NCBI GenBank assembly: GCA_004000035.1 | Contig: RJAE01000001.1 | Coordinates: 674,724 to 738,723 of the forward strand | Length of the DNA: 64,000 bases | Direction of reading: 5' to 3' | Source: Arthrobacter sulfonylureivorans | GTDB taxonomy: Bacteria > Actinomycetota > Actinomycetes > Actinomycetales > Micrococcaceae | Shown: piece after piece, positions 46,681 through 55,450 of the stretch | How the letters are laid out: each line of letters opens with the position of its first letter | How positions within the stretch are numbered: the stretch's first letter is position 1 | The notes under the pieces: model-generated | What the model was told of the DNA's origin: nothing | Seen by the model: the letters and a program-made list of their open reading frames with translations, nothing else | Database searches by the model: none | Position numbers and translations under genes: made by a program

Positions 46681-47651
46681 TTGTTTTCGCCCCGTCGCCC
46701 GGACTGACCGTGACCGTGGAGGATGTTGACGGCCGCCCCGATATCCATCTGCATGCCGGCGGGCAAGGCGTCTGGCAGGCCCGGATGCTGACCGGGCTGG
46801 GTGCGTCCGTCACCATGTGCGCCGTCTTCTCAGGTGAAACGGGCAGCGTGATCCGGCATCTGATAGAGGATGAAGGCGTCGAGGTGATCCCGGTGGAGGG
46901 GCAGGGTAGCAGCGGGGCTTACATCCACGACCGGCGGGCCGGCGAACGGGAATTGGTGGCCGAGAACCCGGGAGAAAAGCTCACCCGCCACGACCTGGAC
47001 GAACTCTACGGGCAGACGCTGAAGGCCGGCATGGAAGCCGGCACCATGATCCTCAGCGGGGCGGTCCGCGAAGACGCCGTCCCGTCCGACGTCTACCGGA
47101 GACTTGCCGCCGACCTGGGCACCGCGGGCTGCCGGGTGATCACCGACCTGACCGGCGACCGGCTCACCGCGGCGCTCGCCGGCGGCGTCAGCGTGGCCAA
47201 GATTGCCGACGACGAACTCACGGACAGCGGGCGCGCCTCGTCGGACGAACCGGAGGCGATCATCGAGGCCATGCACGCCCTGCACGAGGAAGGTGCCGGC
47301 ACGGTTATTGTCACCCGGGCGCATTTGCCGTCGCTGATGCTGCACGAGGACGAGCTCAGCGAGATCCGCGTACCGGAGATGCAGAGCGTGGATACCCACG
47401 GCGCGGGGGATTCGCTGACCGCCGGCGTCGCCGCCACGCTGGCCGACGGCAAGACCATGCACCAGGCGGTGGTGCTGGGCACTGCCGCCGGCGCACTGAA
47501 TGTCACCCGCCATGGCCTCGGCACCGGCGAAGAGGGCGCCATCCGCAACCTGACCAAGCTGGTGACCGTCACGGCGTATCAGGCCGAGGAGCCGGCCGCT
47601 GACCAGCAGGCGAGCCCGGAGGAACTGGCCCGAAAGGTGTGGAAACAATGA
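46668..47651 (+). CDS. PfkB-family sugar kinase
   Basis: 327 residues of the ribokinase/PfkB fold, closest in pattern to 1-phosphofructokinase-type proteins: HAGGQGVWQARMLTGLGA near residue 24, and the catalytic motif SVDTHGAGDSLTAGVA (about 240-255) with the aspartate base. The usual T of DTxGAGD is kept (DTHGAGD). The substrate is not determinable. GAGGTG lies 8 nt upstream. surE overlaps its stop (ATGA). Confidence 0.82.
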   Translation: MGSVVVFAPSPGLTVTVEDVDGRPDIHLHAGGQGVWQARMLTGLGASVTMCAVFSGETGSVIRHLIEDEGVEVIPVEGQGSSGAYIHDRRAGERELVAENPGEKLTRHDLDELYGQTLKAGMEAGTMILSGAVREDAVPSDVYRRLAADLGTAGCRVITDLTGDRLTAALAGGVSVAKIADDELTDSGRASSDEPEAIIEAMHALHEEGAGTVIVTRAHLPSLMLHEDELSEIRVPEMQSVDTHGAGDSLTAGVAATLADGKTMHQAVVLGTAAGALNVTRHGLGTGEEGAIRNLTKLVTVTAYQAEEPAADQQASPEELARKVWKQ

Positions 47652-48430
47652 AGACGCCGAAGATGGTGCTGATTACCAACGACGACGGCATCGACTCCCC
47701 GGGGTTGCATGCCTTGGCCGCCGGCGCCCTGGAGGCCGGGCTGAACGTGACTGTCGCGGCCCCGGTCGCCGAAGCCAGCGGCAGCAGCGCGTCCATTACG
47801 GCGTGGGAAGACGAGGGCCGCATCCGGGTTGAGCAGCGGACGCTGGAAGGGCTCGAGTCGGTGCCGGCCTTTGCCGTGCACGGCAGCCCCGGATTCATCT
47901 CCATGATCGCCACGCACGGTGCCTTCGGCGACCGGCCCGATCTGGTCCTCTCCGGTGTAAACCGAGGGGCGAACGTGGGCCGGGTGATCCTGCACTCGGG
48001 CACCGTTGGCGCCGCGTTGACCGCGGGAGTGAACGGCGGACGCGGCATGGCAGTTTCACTGGACACCGGGCTGAACCCGGCGCACTTGAACTGGGAAACA
48101 GCCGCCGTGCTGGCCACCGGGTTGCTGCCGTACCTGATGGACCAGCGGGTGGGCACCGTCTTGAACCTCAACGTGCCAAACGTGGACGGATCCGAGCTGC
48201 CCGAATTTAGGACGGCGACGCTCGCCGAGTTCGGCATCGTTCAGACCACTGTGGCCGAGCGGGGCGAAGACCATCTCCGGTTGGCCATCGCGGACAGCCA
48301 GGAGCAGGCCCCGCCGGAGAGCGACTTCGCGCTGCTGGCCGCCGGCTTCGCCACGGTCACGGGAATCCAGCCGGTCACCGAAAGCAACCTGCCGGACTTC
48401 TCCGCAGCCGTGGACCGGCGTCGTTCCTAA
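47648..48430 (+). CDS. surE: 5'/3'-nucleotidase SurE
   Basis: 260 residues. VLITNDDGIDSPGLHALA (about 8-25) is the SurE metal-binding signature, and VLSGVNRGANVGRVILHSGTVGAA is also diagnostic. SurE proteins are metal-dependent nucleoside monophosphatases linked to stress survival. The ATG at 47648 overlaps the kinase stop; an in-frame ATG at 47639 is an alternative. Confidence 0.93.
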   Translation: MKTPKMVLITNDDGIDSPGLHALAAGALEAGLNVTVAAPVAEASGSSASITAWEDEGRIRVEQRTLEGLESVPAFAVHGSPGFISMIATHGAFGDRPDLVLSGVNRGANVGRVILHSGTVGAALTAGVNGGRGMAVSLDTGLNPAHLNWETAAVLATGLLPYLMDQRVGTVLNLNVPNVDGSELPEFRTATLAEFGIVQTTVAERGEDHLRLAIADSQEQAPPESDFALLAAGFATVTGIQPVTESNLPDFSAAVDRRRS

Positions 48431-48464
48431 AAAAGCAGTCCCCGCACACCGCGGGGCAGGACTG
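48429..48464 (-). terminator. Terminator between surE and the CocE-type hydrolase gene
   Basis: CAGTCC pairs with GGACTG around an inner CCGC/GCGG helix (48436-48464). On the minus strand it is followed by six Ts (48434-48429), so it suits the minus-strand gene, whose stop is about 100 nt upstream on that strand. It probably works for both strands. A tandem CCTGATCAGCTGAGC duplication lies at about 48529-48560. Confidence 0.7.
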
Positions 48465-48562
48465 GCCGGTGCGGGTGGACAGGGAAATGCTGGGCCAATG
48501 CGAAGCTCAAGGAGTCTTCGACCCAGATCCTGATCAGCTGAGCCCTGATCAGCTGAGCGAGG

Positions 48563-50599
48563 TCAGACCAGCTGCCGGGGGATGCTGCGCTGCCAGTTCT
48601 GCGAGTAGACGCGGGGGTTGCCCTTGTCCTCGTCCAGCTCGTACGCATCCAGCTGCGCGTTCACCACAAAATCCGTCGGCGTGGAGGTCAGCACCGTCCG
48701 GGTCTGCACCTCGATCCGCCAGTCGCCGCGTTCGTAGCGGCGGATGGTCTGGGTTTCGCCGCGGACCGAATTCACGTCGTTCCCGCGGGAGCTGTACCAC
48801 TCGTTGCTCACCCGCTTGATGTCCGTGCCGGTTTCGTCGATTCGGAAGCGGCCTTGGTCGTTGATGATCTCCACCGTTGACGTGCCCGTCTCCAGATCGC
48901 GGATGGTCCGCCAGTGGTGGTTGCCCGGGTTCAGCAGAGTGGTGGCCAGCTCCGGGGCCGTCTCGGGTTCCGCGAAGGGACGCAGCTCGCCGTCGTCAGC
49001 CCGCGGCCGGCGCACCGGGATGTCCAATGTGCCGCCGGAGAAGATGGTGACCGTCGCCGGTTCCGGCGCCGGCCACACCAGCGGCCAGTACGACGTCGAG
49101 ACCGACAGCCGCAGCCGGTGTCCGGCCGGGAACGACTGTGCGAGCCCGTTGAGCGGGATTTCGATCCGGTAGCGCTCGCCGGGTTCCAGCGGCTGAGGTT
49201 GCTCGCTGCCGTCGCGGTGCGTCAGGTTGAGCAGTCCGTAGGTGACCCGCGTGGCCTCACCGTTCGGCGCCACATCGGAGAGCCGGACCACCAGTTGGGC
49301 GACGGGCTTGTCCGAGGCCACCTCAAACGCGGCGACCGGCCGGCCGAAGACTTCAAGGTCGCTTTCCAGCGGTTCCGTCTCGTAGACCAGTGAGCCGCCG
49401 TCCTCCTCGCGCTGGTCGGAGGGCAGGTCGGGCAGTGCCGCGTAGGAAGCCCACTTGCCGGCGAACATGCCCACGCTCAGCGGCGAGAGCAGATCAACGC
49501 CGCCGCCCGACTCCACCGGTGAGCCTTCCGGGAACAGGCCATAACGGCCCAGTTGCCAGCGTTGGTTCTCGATGTTCGGCGACGGCCAGGACGGTTCGGC
49601 AACCCAGTGGCCGGGACGGTCCTCGTAGGAGGGCTCGGGGGAGACCGCATCCTGCATCCAGGCCCGGACCATCGGCTCTTCCATCATGCCGGTGTCCTTG
49701 TCCTTCAGCCAGTGGTCCCACCAGCGCACCGCTTCCTGCAGGAAGCCGATGGCCGGACCCGGCACGCCCAGATGCGGGTACTTGTGCCCCCAGGGGCCGA
49801 TCAGTCCTTGGCGCGGCACATCCAGGTTCTCCATCAGGCGGAAAATGGCGTTGGTGTAGCCGTCCGCCCAGCCGCCCACGGCCATGACCGGGATCTTCAC
49901 CTGCGAGTAGTCCTCACAGACCGACGCCGGCTTCCAATACTCGTCCCGGGTCTGGTGTTCCAGCCAGGTCTCCAGCCAGAGGCCGCTGCCGGAGAGCCGC
50001 TCGTGCCACATCTCGCGCCACCTGTCGCCGACGATTTCCGGGTCCGGCGGCAGGCTGTTGAAGGCAAACATCACGGTTGCCTCGGAAAGGTTGTCGGCCA
50101 GCAGACAGCCGCCCATGTAATGCATGTTGTCCACGTACAGGTCGTCGGTGGCCGAGGCACTGATGATCGCCTTCAACGCCGGAGGCTGGCGGGCGGCCAT
50201 CTGCAGGCTGTTGAATCCGCCCCAGGAGATGCCCATCATGCCCACCTTGCCGTCGCACCAGGGCTGGTCGGCCAGCCAGGCAATGACGTCTTCGGCGTCT
50301 TCGTGTTCCTGCGGCCGGTATTCGTCAGTCATCACGCCGTCGGAATCGCCGCTGCCGCGCATGTCCACCCGGACGCTGATGTAGCCGTGGCCGGCCATGT
50401 ACGGATGGTTCAGTTCGTCGCGGCCGCGGGAGTTGTCCCGCTTGCGGTACGGAATGTATTCAAGGATGGCCGGCACCGGAAGCTGCTCGGCACCCTCCGG
50501 CATCCAGATCCGTGCCGCCAGCCGGGCGCCGTCGCGCATGGGAATGAAGACGTTTTCGATGGCACGGACCTTGTGCGGAAAGTTCTCGATGGTTTTCAT
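48563..50599 (-). CDS. CocE/NonD-type hydrolase (X-Pro dipeptidyl-peptidase S15 family)
   Basis: 678 residues from the ATG at 50599 (MKTIENFPHKVRAIENVFIP). The S15 domain shows VDMRGSGDSDG, the nucleophile GISWGGFNSLQ (about residues 119-129) and GGWADGYTNA with the catalytic aspartate region. The C-terminal jelly-roll domain (about 400-560) starts after LEVFGRPVAAFEV. A further 100-residue tail contains FVVNAQLDAYELDED. Such enzymes hydrolyse esters or amides, for example cocaine or cephalosporin side chains. AAAGGAG lies 13 nt upstream of the start. The ATP-grasp gene lies just upstream on the same strand. Confidence 0.85.
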   Translation of the reverse strand: MKTIENFPHKVRAIENVFIPMRDGARLAARIWMPEGAEQLPVPAILEYIPYRKRDNSRGRDELNHPYMAGHGYISVRVDMRGSGDSDGVMTDEYRPQEHEDAEDVIAWLADQPWCDGKVGMMGISWGGFNSLQMAARQPPALKAIISASATDDLYVDNMHYMGGCLLADNLSEATVMFAFNSLPPDPEIVGDRWREMWHERLSGSGLWLETWLEHQTRDEYWKPASVCEDYSQVKIPVMAVGGWADGYTNAIFRLMENLDVPRQGLIGPWGHKYPHLGVPGPAIGFLQEAVRWWDHWLKDKDTGMMEEPMVRAWMQDAVSPEPSYEDRPGHWVAEPSWPSPNIENQRWQLGRYGLFPEGSPVESGGGVDLLSPLSVGMFAGKWASYAALPDLPSDQREEDGGSLVYETEPLESDLEVFGRPVAAFEVASDKPVAQLVVRLSDVAPNGEATRVTYGLLNLTHRDGSEQPQPLEPGERYRIEIPLNGLAQSFPAGHRLRLSVSTSYWPLVWPAPEPATVTIFSGGTLDIPVRRPRADDGELRPFAEPETAPELATTLLNPGNHHWRTIRDLETGTSTVEIINDQGRFRIDETGTDIKRVSNEWYSSRGNDVNSVRGETQTIRRYERGDWRIEVQTRTVLTSTPTDFVVNAQLDAYELDEDKGNPRVYSQNWQRSIPRQLV

Positions 50600-50691
50600 G
50601 CAGTGCTCAGTGCTCCTTTCGACTGTTGTCTGCACCGGCGGTGCGCACCGGGTGTACCTGCACCTGTCTGCCTGCACCGGGTGCGCGTGTA

Positions 50692-50715
50692 CCGGGCCGC
50701 GTGGCTGCGGCCCGG
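50692..50715. repeat. GC-rich hairpin between the ATP-grasp and CocE-type genes
   Basis: CCGGGCCGC (50692-50700) and GCGGCCCGG (50707-50715) form a perfect 9-bp stem with a 6-nt loop. The adjacent 50640-50690 region holds imperfect reiterations of GCACCGGGTG. No U-tract follows on the minus strand, so attenuation rather than full termination is possible. Confidence 0.45.
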
Positions 50716-50729
50716 CACAGGGCAGGGGA

Positions 50730-52019
50730 CTAGGCGGCGGGGACGGGCTCGAACTCGAACGGCAGCGAGTCGACCGCTGCGTTGTAGCGCTCCACCAGCT
50801 GGTCCCGGTCATCGGCGCCCAGATACAGGATGCCGACGACGTAGCGGTAGCTGTCCTGGTTGGGCAGTTCGGACAACCGGTCTCCCACCTGCGCCTGCAG
50901 GGTGAAATTGGCGTGCGGGATCTGCTTGGCCAGCCGGACGATGTCCTGTTCGTCCGGGACACGGGTCACGATGGAGTCGTCGTCGTGGAAGACCATGCAC
51001 TGGGAGGCGACGGCGAATTCACCCTTGCGGTGCGGCATGGACGGTTCGACGCCCAGCGCAATGTCGATGGCGACCTCGTGGTTGGATACCCCGTCCACCT
51101 TGGCGAAGAGATCGCTGTGCGACTGGGAAATGCGGGTGTTGACCTCGATCAGCCAGAGCTGGTCCTCGGCCTGGTCCCACATGAATTCGGCGTTGAAGCA
51201 TCCGTTGTCGAAACCAACATGCCGCAGGTACCGCTCGGCCAGATCGATCATGCGCTGCTGGACCGTCTCCGGGACGCTGTTCGCCGGGTAGTCCAGCCGT
51301 TCGAAGCTGGTTCCGGCAGCGTCCTTGTGCATGTCGAAGACCCCGTGGGCGTTGTACGAGCCGCGGAACATGGTGCCTTCCGGGGCGGCCTGGGTGCCGG
51401 AAACAAACTGTTCGGCCAGGCAGGTGTTGCCGCCGGCGTTCTGCAGTTCCGGCGGCAGGTCCACCATCTTCAGGACCTCGTTGAAGGCGTCGCCAACCTG
51501 TTCGATCTCCGCCCGGATCTGCTGGATGGCGTCGGTGAAGTCTCCTTCGCTGCGGATCTCGAATCCGAGGTTGGAAGAGTGCGCCTTCACCGGCTTGACC
51601 CAGAAGGGGAACGGAATGTCGATCTGCTGCAAGGCGCCGTCGTCGAAAGGATCAAAGGAGGCAAACTGCGGAACAACCTCGGGGATGGACGCCTGCTGCT
51701 CCAGCCGGCTCCAATACTTGTGCTCACACTTGAGCACGCTTTCCAGCGTCGGCGCGGCGATGCCGTACTCCTTGGCGAGGATGGGGCCGATGACGCTGGT
51801 GGGGAAGTCCCAGTGCGAGACGATCGCGTCCACGCTGCCATCGAATTCCCGCAACTGCTGCCGCGCTGCCTCCAGCAGGCCGTGGAAATCAATGTCCTGC
51901 GCGCCGACCAGCCGGTCGTAGTCCAGCAGGCTGTGGAAAGTGTAGTTCTCGGCTCCGCGGACAGTCTGCAGTTCGCCGGCCTGGAAATCGGTCAGTCCCA
52001 GAATAAAAACGTTCTTCAA
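50730..52019 (-). CDS. ATP-grasp carboxylate-amine ligase-like protein
   Basis: 429 residues. PFPFWVKPVKAHSSNLGFEIRSE (ATP-binding lysine near residue 140), LAEQFVSGTQ and the metal-binding WLIEVNTRISQSHSDLF (about 297-313) identify the ATP-grasp fold. Such enzymes join an acyl phosphate to an amine or thiol; the substrate is unknown. The TTG at 52019 has GGGAGG 8 nt upstream. Pairing with an S15-type hydrolase suggests making and cutting a related amide, but this is inference. Confidence 0.8.
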   Translation of the reverse strand: MKNVFILGLTDFQAGELQTVRGAENYTFHSLLDYDRLVGAQDIDFHGLLEAARQQLREFDGSVDAIVSHWDFPTSVIGPILAKEYGIAAPTLESVLKCEHKYWSRLEQQASIPEVVPQFASFDPFDDGALQQIDIPFPFWVKPVKAHSSNLGFEIRSEGDFTDAIQQIRAEIEQVGDAFNEVLKMVDLPPELQNAGGNTCLAEQFVSGTQAAPEGTMFRGSYNAHGVFDMHKDAAGTSFERLDYPANSVPETVQQRMIDLAERYLRHVGFDNGCFNAEFMWDQAEDQLWLIEVNTRISQSHSDLFAKVDGVSNHEVAIDIALGVEPSMPHRKGEFAVASQCMVFHDDDSIVTRVPDEQDIVRLAKQIPHANFTLQAQVGDRLSELPNQDSYRYVVGILYLGADDRDQLVERYNAAVDSLPFEFEPVPAA

Positions 52020-52235
52020 ATTAATGCCTCCCGTTGTTGGTGGTGACCCTCATGGACGGTGCAAGGTGCAGAGGCCATGGAAAGGATCGGTTGGTCGGGT
52101 GGGGTATTTCGACCCAACCACGCACCAGATAGGCCGTCAAGGCGCCAGCAGGGCCGAAGGGTGGGTCCGGACCGGACGCCCGCCGCCGTCGAGGGGGTCA
52201 GGCAGGGCCGCTGTGATTTACGGCATGATGGGGAC

Positions 52236-52742
52236 ATGGCGCAGAAACAGGCACCGTCGGAACAGCCCATGAGCGACTTCGCGAAGGACTTTGACTATCC
52301 GATGTATGTGGTCACCGCCGTGGGCCGCGGCGGCGCGCGGTCCGGTTGCCTGGTCGGCTTCGCCACGCAGTGCAGCCTGAAGCCGGCACTGTTCCTGGTC
52401 TGCATCTCGCAGCAGAACCACACCCATCCCGTGGCGCTGGAGGCTGGCGTCCTCGCGGTGCATGTGCTGGCGCGCCGCCAGCGGGCGCTCGCGGAGCTCT
52501 TCGGCGAAACGACCGGTGACGAGGTGGACAAGTTCTCCCGCTGCGACTGGGAACCGGGCCCGGAGGACGTTCCGCTGCTGGCGGACGCGGCGCGGGTCAT
52601 GGTGGGGCGGGTCGTGAAAAAGGTGGACATGGGCGACCACACCGGTTTCCTGCTCTCCCCGCTTCAGACGCGCGGGGGCGACATCACCGACTTGCTGTCC
52701 TTCAGCGACGTCAAGGATTTCGACGCCGGCCATCCCGCCTAA
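52236..52742 (+). CDS. Flavin reductase-like domain protein
   Basis: 168 residues with the FMN-binding split-barrel pattern of flavin reductases: PMYVVTAVGRGGARSGCLVGFATQCSLKPALFLVCIS, then HPVALEAGVLAVHVLARRQRALAELFG. No oxygenase partner is adjacent. The ATG at 52236 follows CATGAT by 6 nt (possible leaderless start); an upstream open frame to 52059 lacks support. Confidence 0.8.
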   Translation: MAQKQAPSEQPMSDFAKDFDYPMYVVTAVGRGGARSGCLVGFATQCSLKPALFLVCISQQNHTHPVALEAGVLAVHVLARRQRALAELFGETTGDEVDKFSRCDWEPGPEDVPLLADAARVMVGRVVKKVDMGDHTGFLLSPLQTRGGDITDLLSFSDVKDFDAGHPA

Positions 52743-52784
52743 CGCCCGCCACTCCGCCTATCGCCCGCCACTCCGCCTAGGCGG
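52743..52784. repeat. Short tandem repeat and palindrome between convergent genes
   Basis: The 18-nt unit CGCCCGCCACTCCGCCTA occurs twice at a 19-nt period (52743-52760 and 52762-52779) and runs into the palindrome CCGCCTAGGCGG (52773-52784). It may terminate both convergent genes. Confidence 0.5.
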
Positions 52785-52813
52785 CGAGGGCGGCGCCTCA
52801 ACCGTGCCGGAGG

Positions 52814-53281
52814 TTACTGCTGGGACAGGCGCCCTCGGACCATCTCACTGACCGCCTTGCCGTCGTAGCGGCCGGCAACCTTCTCGGTGACCGGCTTCAT
52901 CACCGCTCCCATCTGCCGCATGGACAGTTCCACGCCGTCGGCCTTGAGGCCGGCGATGGTGCTGTCCACGATCTCCGCCACCTCGGCTTCGCTGAGCGGC
53001 TTGGGCAGGTAGGCCTCGATGATTTCAGCTTCCGCACTCTCCGCAGCGGCCCGCTCCGATTCGCCGGCCTCGGTGTAGATGCGGGCAGTGTCGCGGCGCT
53101 TGGCCGCTTCCTTCTGCAGCAGGGCGGTGGTCTGGGCATCGTCCAGCTCCACCGGCGTCTTGCCCGACTTTTCCTTGGTGGTGATCTCGCCCAGCACATT
53201 GCGGACGGTGGTCAGCGCCGTCTTATTCCCGGCCTTCATATGGGCGACGACGTCGGCCTGCAGCTGTTCTTTCAAAGTCAC
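52814..53281 (-). CDS. GatB/YqeY-domain protein
   Basis: 155-residue helical protein, TLKEQLQADVVAHMKAGNKTALTTVRNVLGEI at the start and MGAVMKPVTEKVAGRYDGKAVSEMVR at the end. This is the YqeY family, which resembles the tRNA-binding tail of GatB but stands alone; its role is unclear. The GTG at 53281 follows GAGGAAA. Confidence 0.88.
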   Translation of the reverse strand: MTLKEQLQADVVAHMKAGNKTALTTVRNVLGEITTKEKSGKTPVELDDAQTTALLQKEAAKRRDTARIYTEAGESERAAAESAEAEIIEAYLPKPLSEAEVAEIVDSTIAGLKADGVELSMRQMGAVMKPVTEKVAGRYDGKAVSEMVRGRLSQQ

Positions 53282-53324
53282 GTCAGTTTCCTCGCTTCGG
53301 TGTTGTGGTGGGCTGTTGGTGGAA

Positions 53325-54059
53325 TCAGGTGGTGGCGTAGCGGGCGACGAAGTTGCGCAGGATTCGTTGCGGGACCGACACCGTCCTGTTGCGCACCTGC
53401 TCCATCACGGCCTCCGCCTGGTCCGGCGGAAAGTAGCCGGCATCCCGGTAGATCCAGATCCGGGTCAGCAGGCCTTCGGTGTCCAGTTCGGCGTGGAACT
53501 GGGTGGCATAGAGGTTGTTCTGGAGCCGGAACATTTGGTACGGGCAATGCTCGGATTTGGCCAGGTGGACCGCGCCCGCGGGCAGCACGGAACAGGCTTC
53601 CTTGTGTCCTACGAAGGCGCTGAATTCCCGCGGCAGGCCGGAAAGCAGTGGATCGGCGGCGCCGTCGTCGGTCAGCACCACCTGCGCTGCCCCGATCGGC
53701 TCGCCGTACTGGCGATCCACCACTCCGCCGCGGTGCCGGCCCAGCGTGCCCACGCCGTAGCAGGCCCCCAAAAACGGAAAATCGCGGGCGACGACGGTGT
53801 CCAGCAGTTGCTCCAGCTCGGCTTCCACCCGCAGCTGGACGGCCGGCTTGGTCGCGTCGTCGTCGCTGGAGGTGAACGGGCTGCCGCCCAGGATGATGCC
53901 GCTGTAGTCGTTCAGGTTGATGGCCGGCATCGGCCCGGCTTCCAGCCGGACCCGGCGCAGTTGATCCGGTTCCAGACCACCGAACCGGGCGAAGGCCGCA
54001 TATTCCTCATCGGCTGCGGTGTCGTCGGCGCGTGTGGCCAGCAGCAGGAACGGCTTCAT
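53325..54059 (-). CDS. Class I glutamine amidotransferase-like protein
   Basis: 244 residues of the GMP-synthase amidotransferase fold. The nucleophile is in FLGACYGVG (Cys near residue 100), and the histidine and glutamate lie in FHAELDTEG (about 188-196). ILGGSPFTSSDD is the oxyanion-side loop. It has no synthase domain, so it may act on a small molecule such as a gamma-glutamyl compound. TACGAT (54066-54071) ends 6 nt before the ATG: a leaderless candidate. Confidence 0.82.
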   Translation of the reverse strand: MKPFLLLATRADDTAADEEYAAFARFGGLEPDQLRRVRLEAGPMPAINLNDYSGIILGGSPFTSSDDDATKPAVQLRVEAELEQLLDTVVARDFPFLGACYGVGTLGRHRGGVVDRQYGEPIGAAQVVLTDDGAADPLLSGLPREFSAFVGHKEACSVLPAGAVHLAKSEHCPYQMFRLQNNLYATQFHAELDTEGLLTRIWIYRDAGYFPPDQAEAVMEQVRNRTVSVPQRILRNFVARYATT

Positions 54060-54175
54060 GCGTTGATCGTACAGTTGCCGCGCGGTCCGCCGGTACGACG
54101 GTTGGCGCGGTCGCCTGATGCGGCAGGCCTATCCGCCGCTGCCGGTGGTCAGACCGTAACCGCCGCCACGCGCGG

Positions 54176-55369
54176 TCAGGCCGGCTTCCACGGTTTGCCC
54201 CAGCTCTTCGGCTTGGCCGAGGGAAAGCGGCGCCAGAGCGTCTGAAACTGTGACACTGCCTCCTGGGCCGCCGCTTGTTCAAGGGCGTCAAGACGGCCGT
54301 AGAGGAACGTATCCTCGCCCTCGTAGGCTGCCTTGGCCGCCACCCGGCGCAGCAGTTGCCGTGCCACCACGGCATCTTGGTGTTCGCCCAACACACTCTG
54401 GATTTCGTGGGCTGCTTGGCCCAAGGCAGCGACGTCCACGGGGGAGAGCACGGCGGCCGCTTCGGCGGCATAGCGCAGCCCCTTGGCCCGTTTGCGGGCC
54501 GCATGCAGCGCCTCTTCGTCCGGCTCCGTGCCCTCCGGGGCGGCGAGGGCGGAGTTGGCCGCTGCACGCAGGTGCTTGAACTGCCGGCCCACCAGCCGGG
54601 GCACGACCTGCCGGGCGGGTTCGGAGGCCAGTGGGGCCAGTTGCGGGTGGTCCAGCCAATCCTCGATGTCCGTCATCAGCCGGCGGTAGCGTCTGCCGTT
54701 GAGGGCCAGCACCACCTGCCGGTGTCCGGCGTCCAGCCGTTCCGCCAGCTCGGCGTTCAGCCGGCGGACGGCAGGTGCGGTGCCGGGAGCGCCCGGCAAT
54801 ACCGTCCGCTCCAGCTGCCGATCCACCTGCCGGGCCACCTGCCGGGCCAGATCCGGGCGGACGTTCCCGGGGGCTTCGTCCGTTCCGGGCGCGGTATCCT
54901 GCTCGTCCGTACCGGCGCCGTTGTCCTGTCCGTGGCCCGGGGCCCGGCCGTCGGTCTGGTCCTCGATGGCGACAGCCAGCAACCGCCCCAGGCGTTCGGC
55001 CTGCACCTCGGCGTCCCGGGCGGCAGCCAGTTCGCCGGCGAGCCACTTCAGCTCGGCCTGCAGCCGGTTCGGCGGCGGGTCCAACAGCTTGCGGAAGGCC
55101 TTCAAGACCGAGCGCATCCGGCGAGTGGCGGTGCGCATCTGGTGCACGGCATCAGGGGCGTTTCGCCGGGCCGGGCCGGCCAGTTCCTTGAGTTGAAGAA
55201 AATGTCCGTGGACGGCGTGCAGCAGCATGTCGGCGGCCGGGCCTTTGAGCCCCGGCTCGGTGCGCGGCTGCGGAGTCAGCGCATCTTCCTCGTGACCGGC
55301 CGGTGCGCCCTGCTCGTGACCCGCCGGTGCAGCCTCGGCGCCGCCCCGATCCCCGCCTTTGGTGGACAT
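54176..55369 (-). CDS. CHAD-domain protein
   Basis: 397 residues. The conserved histidines and arginines of the CHAD domain appear as DAVHQMRTATRRMRSVLKAFR (about residues 64-84) and ALHAARKRAKGLRYAAE (second repeat, about 300-316). CHAD domains bind polyphosphate through these basic helices. An unusual acidic glycine/alanine/aspartate insert (about 140-190) separates the helices, and the N-terminus is low complexity. No CYTH domain is attached. TACACT ends 6 nt before the ATG at 55369. Confidence 0.85.
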   Translation of the reverse strand: MSTKGGDRGGAEAAPAGHEQGAPAGHEEDALTPQPRTEPGLKGPAADMLLHAVHGHFLQLKELAGPARRNAPDAVHQMRTATRRMRSVLKAFRKLLDPPPNRLQAELKWLAGELAAARDAEVQAERLGRLLAVAIEDQTDGRAPGHGQDNGAGTDEQDTAPGTDEAPGNVRPDLARQVARQVDRQLERTVLPGAPGTAPAVRRLNAELAERLDAGHRQVVLALNGRRYRRLMTDIEDWLDHPQLAPLASEPARQVVPRLVGRQFKHLRAAANSALAAPEGTEPDEEALHAARKRAKGLRYAAEAAAVLSPVDVAALGQAAHEIQSVLGEHQDAVVARQLLRRVAAKAAYEGEDTFLYGRLDALEQAAAQEAVSQFQTLWRRFPSAKPKSWGKPWKPA

Positions 55370-55436
55370 GCCCGCAGTGTACCGCGGACGGAAAACGGTC
55401 CTCCGGTGCGGCTGCACGGCGGGCGGTGGTGGCCGG

Positions 55437-55450
55437 TAGGCTAGACCCCG
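55437..55450 (+). promoter_or_regulatory. Candidate leaderless -10 of ftsY
   Basis: TAGGCT (55437-55442) ends 7 nt before the GTG at 55450. No ribosome binding site lies between. This sets the start, rather than the longer open frame from 55303. Confidence 0.55.
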
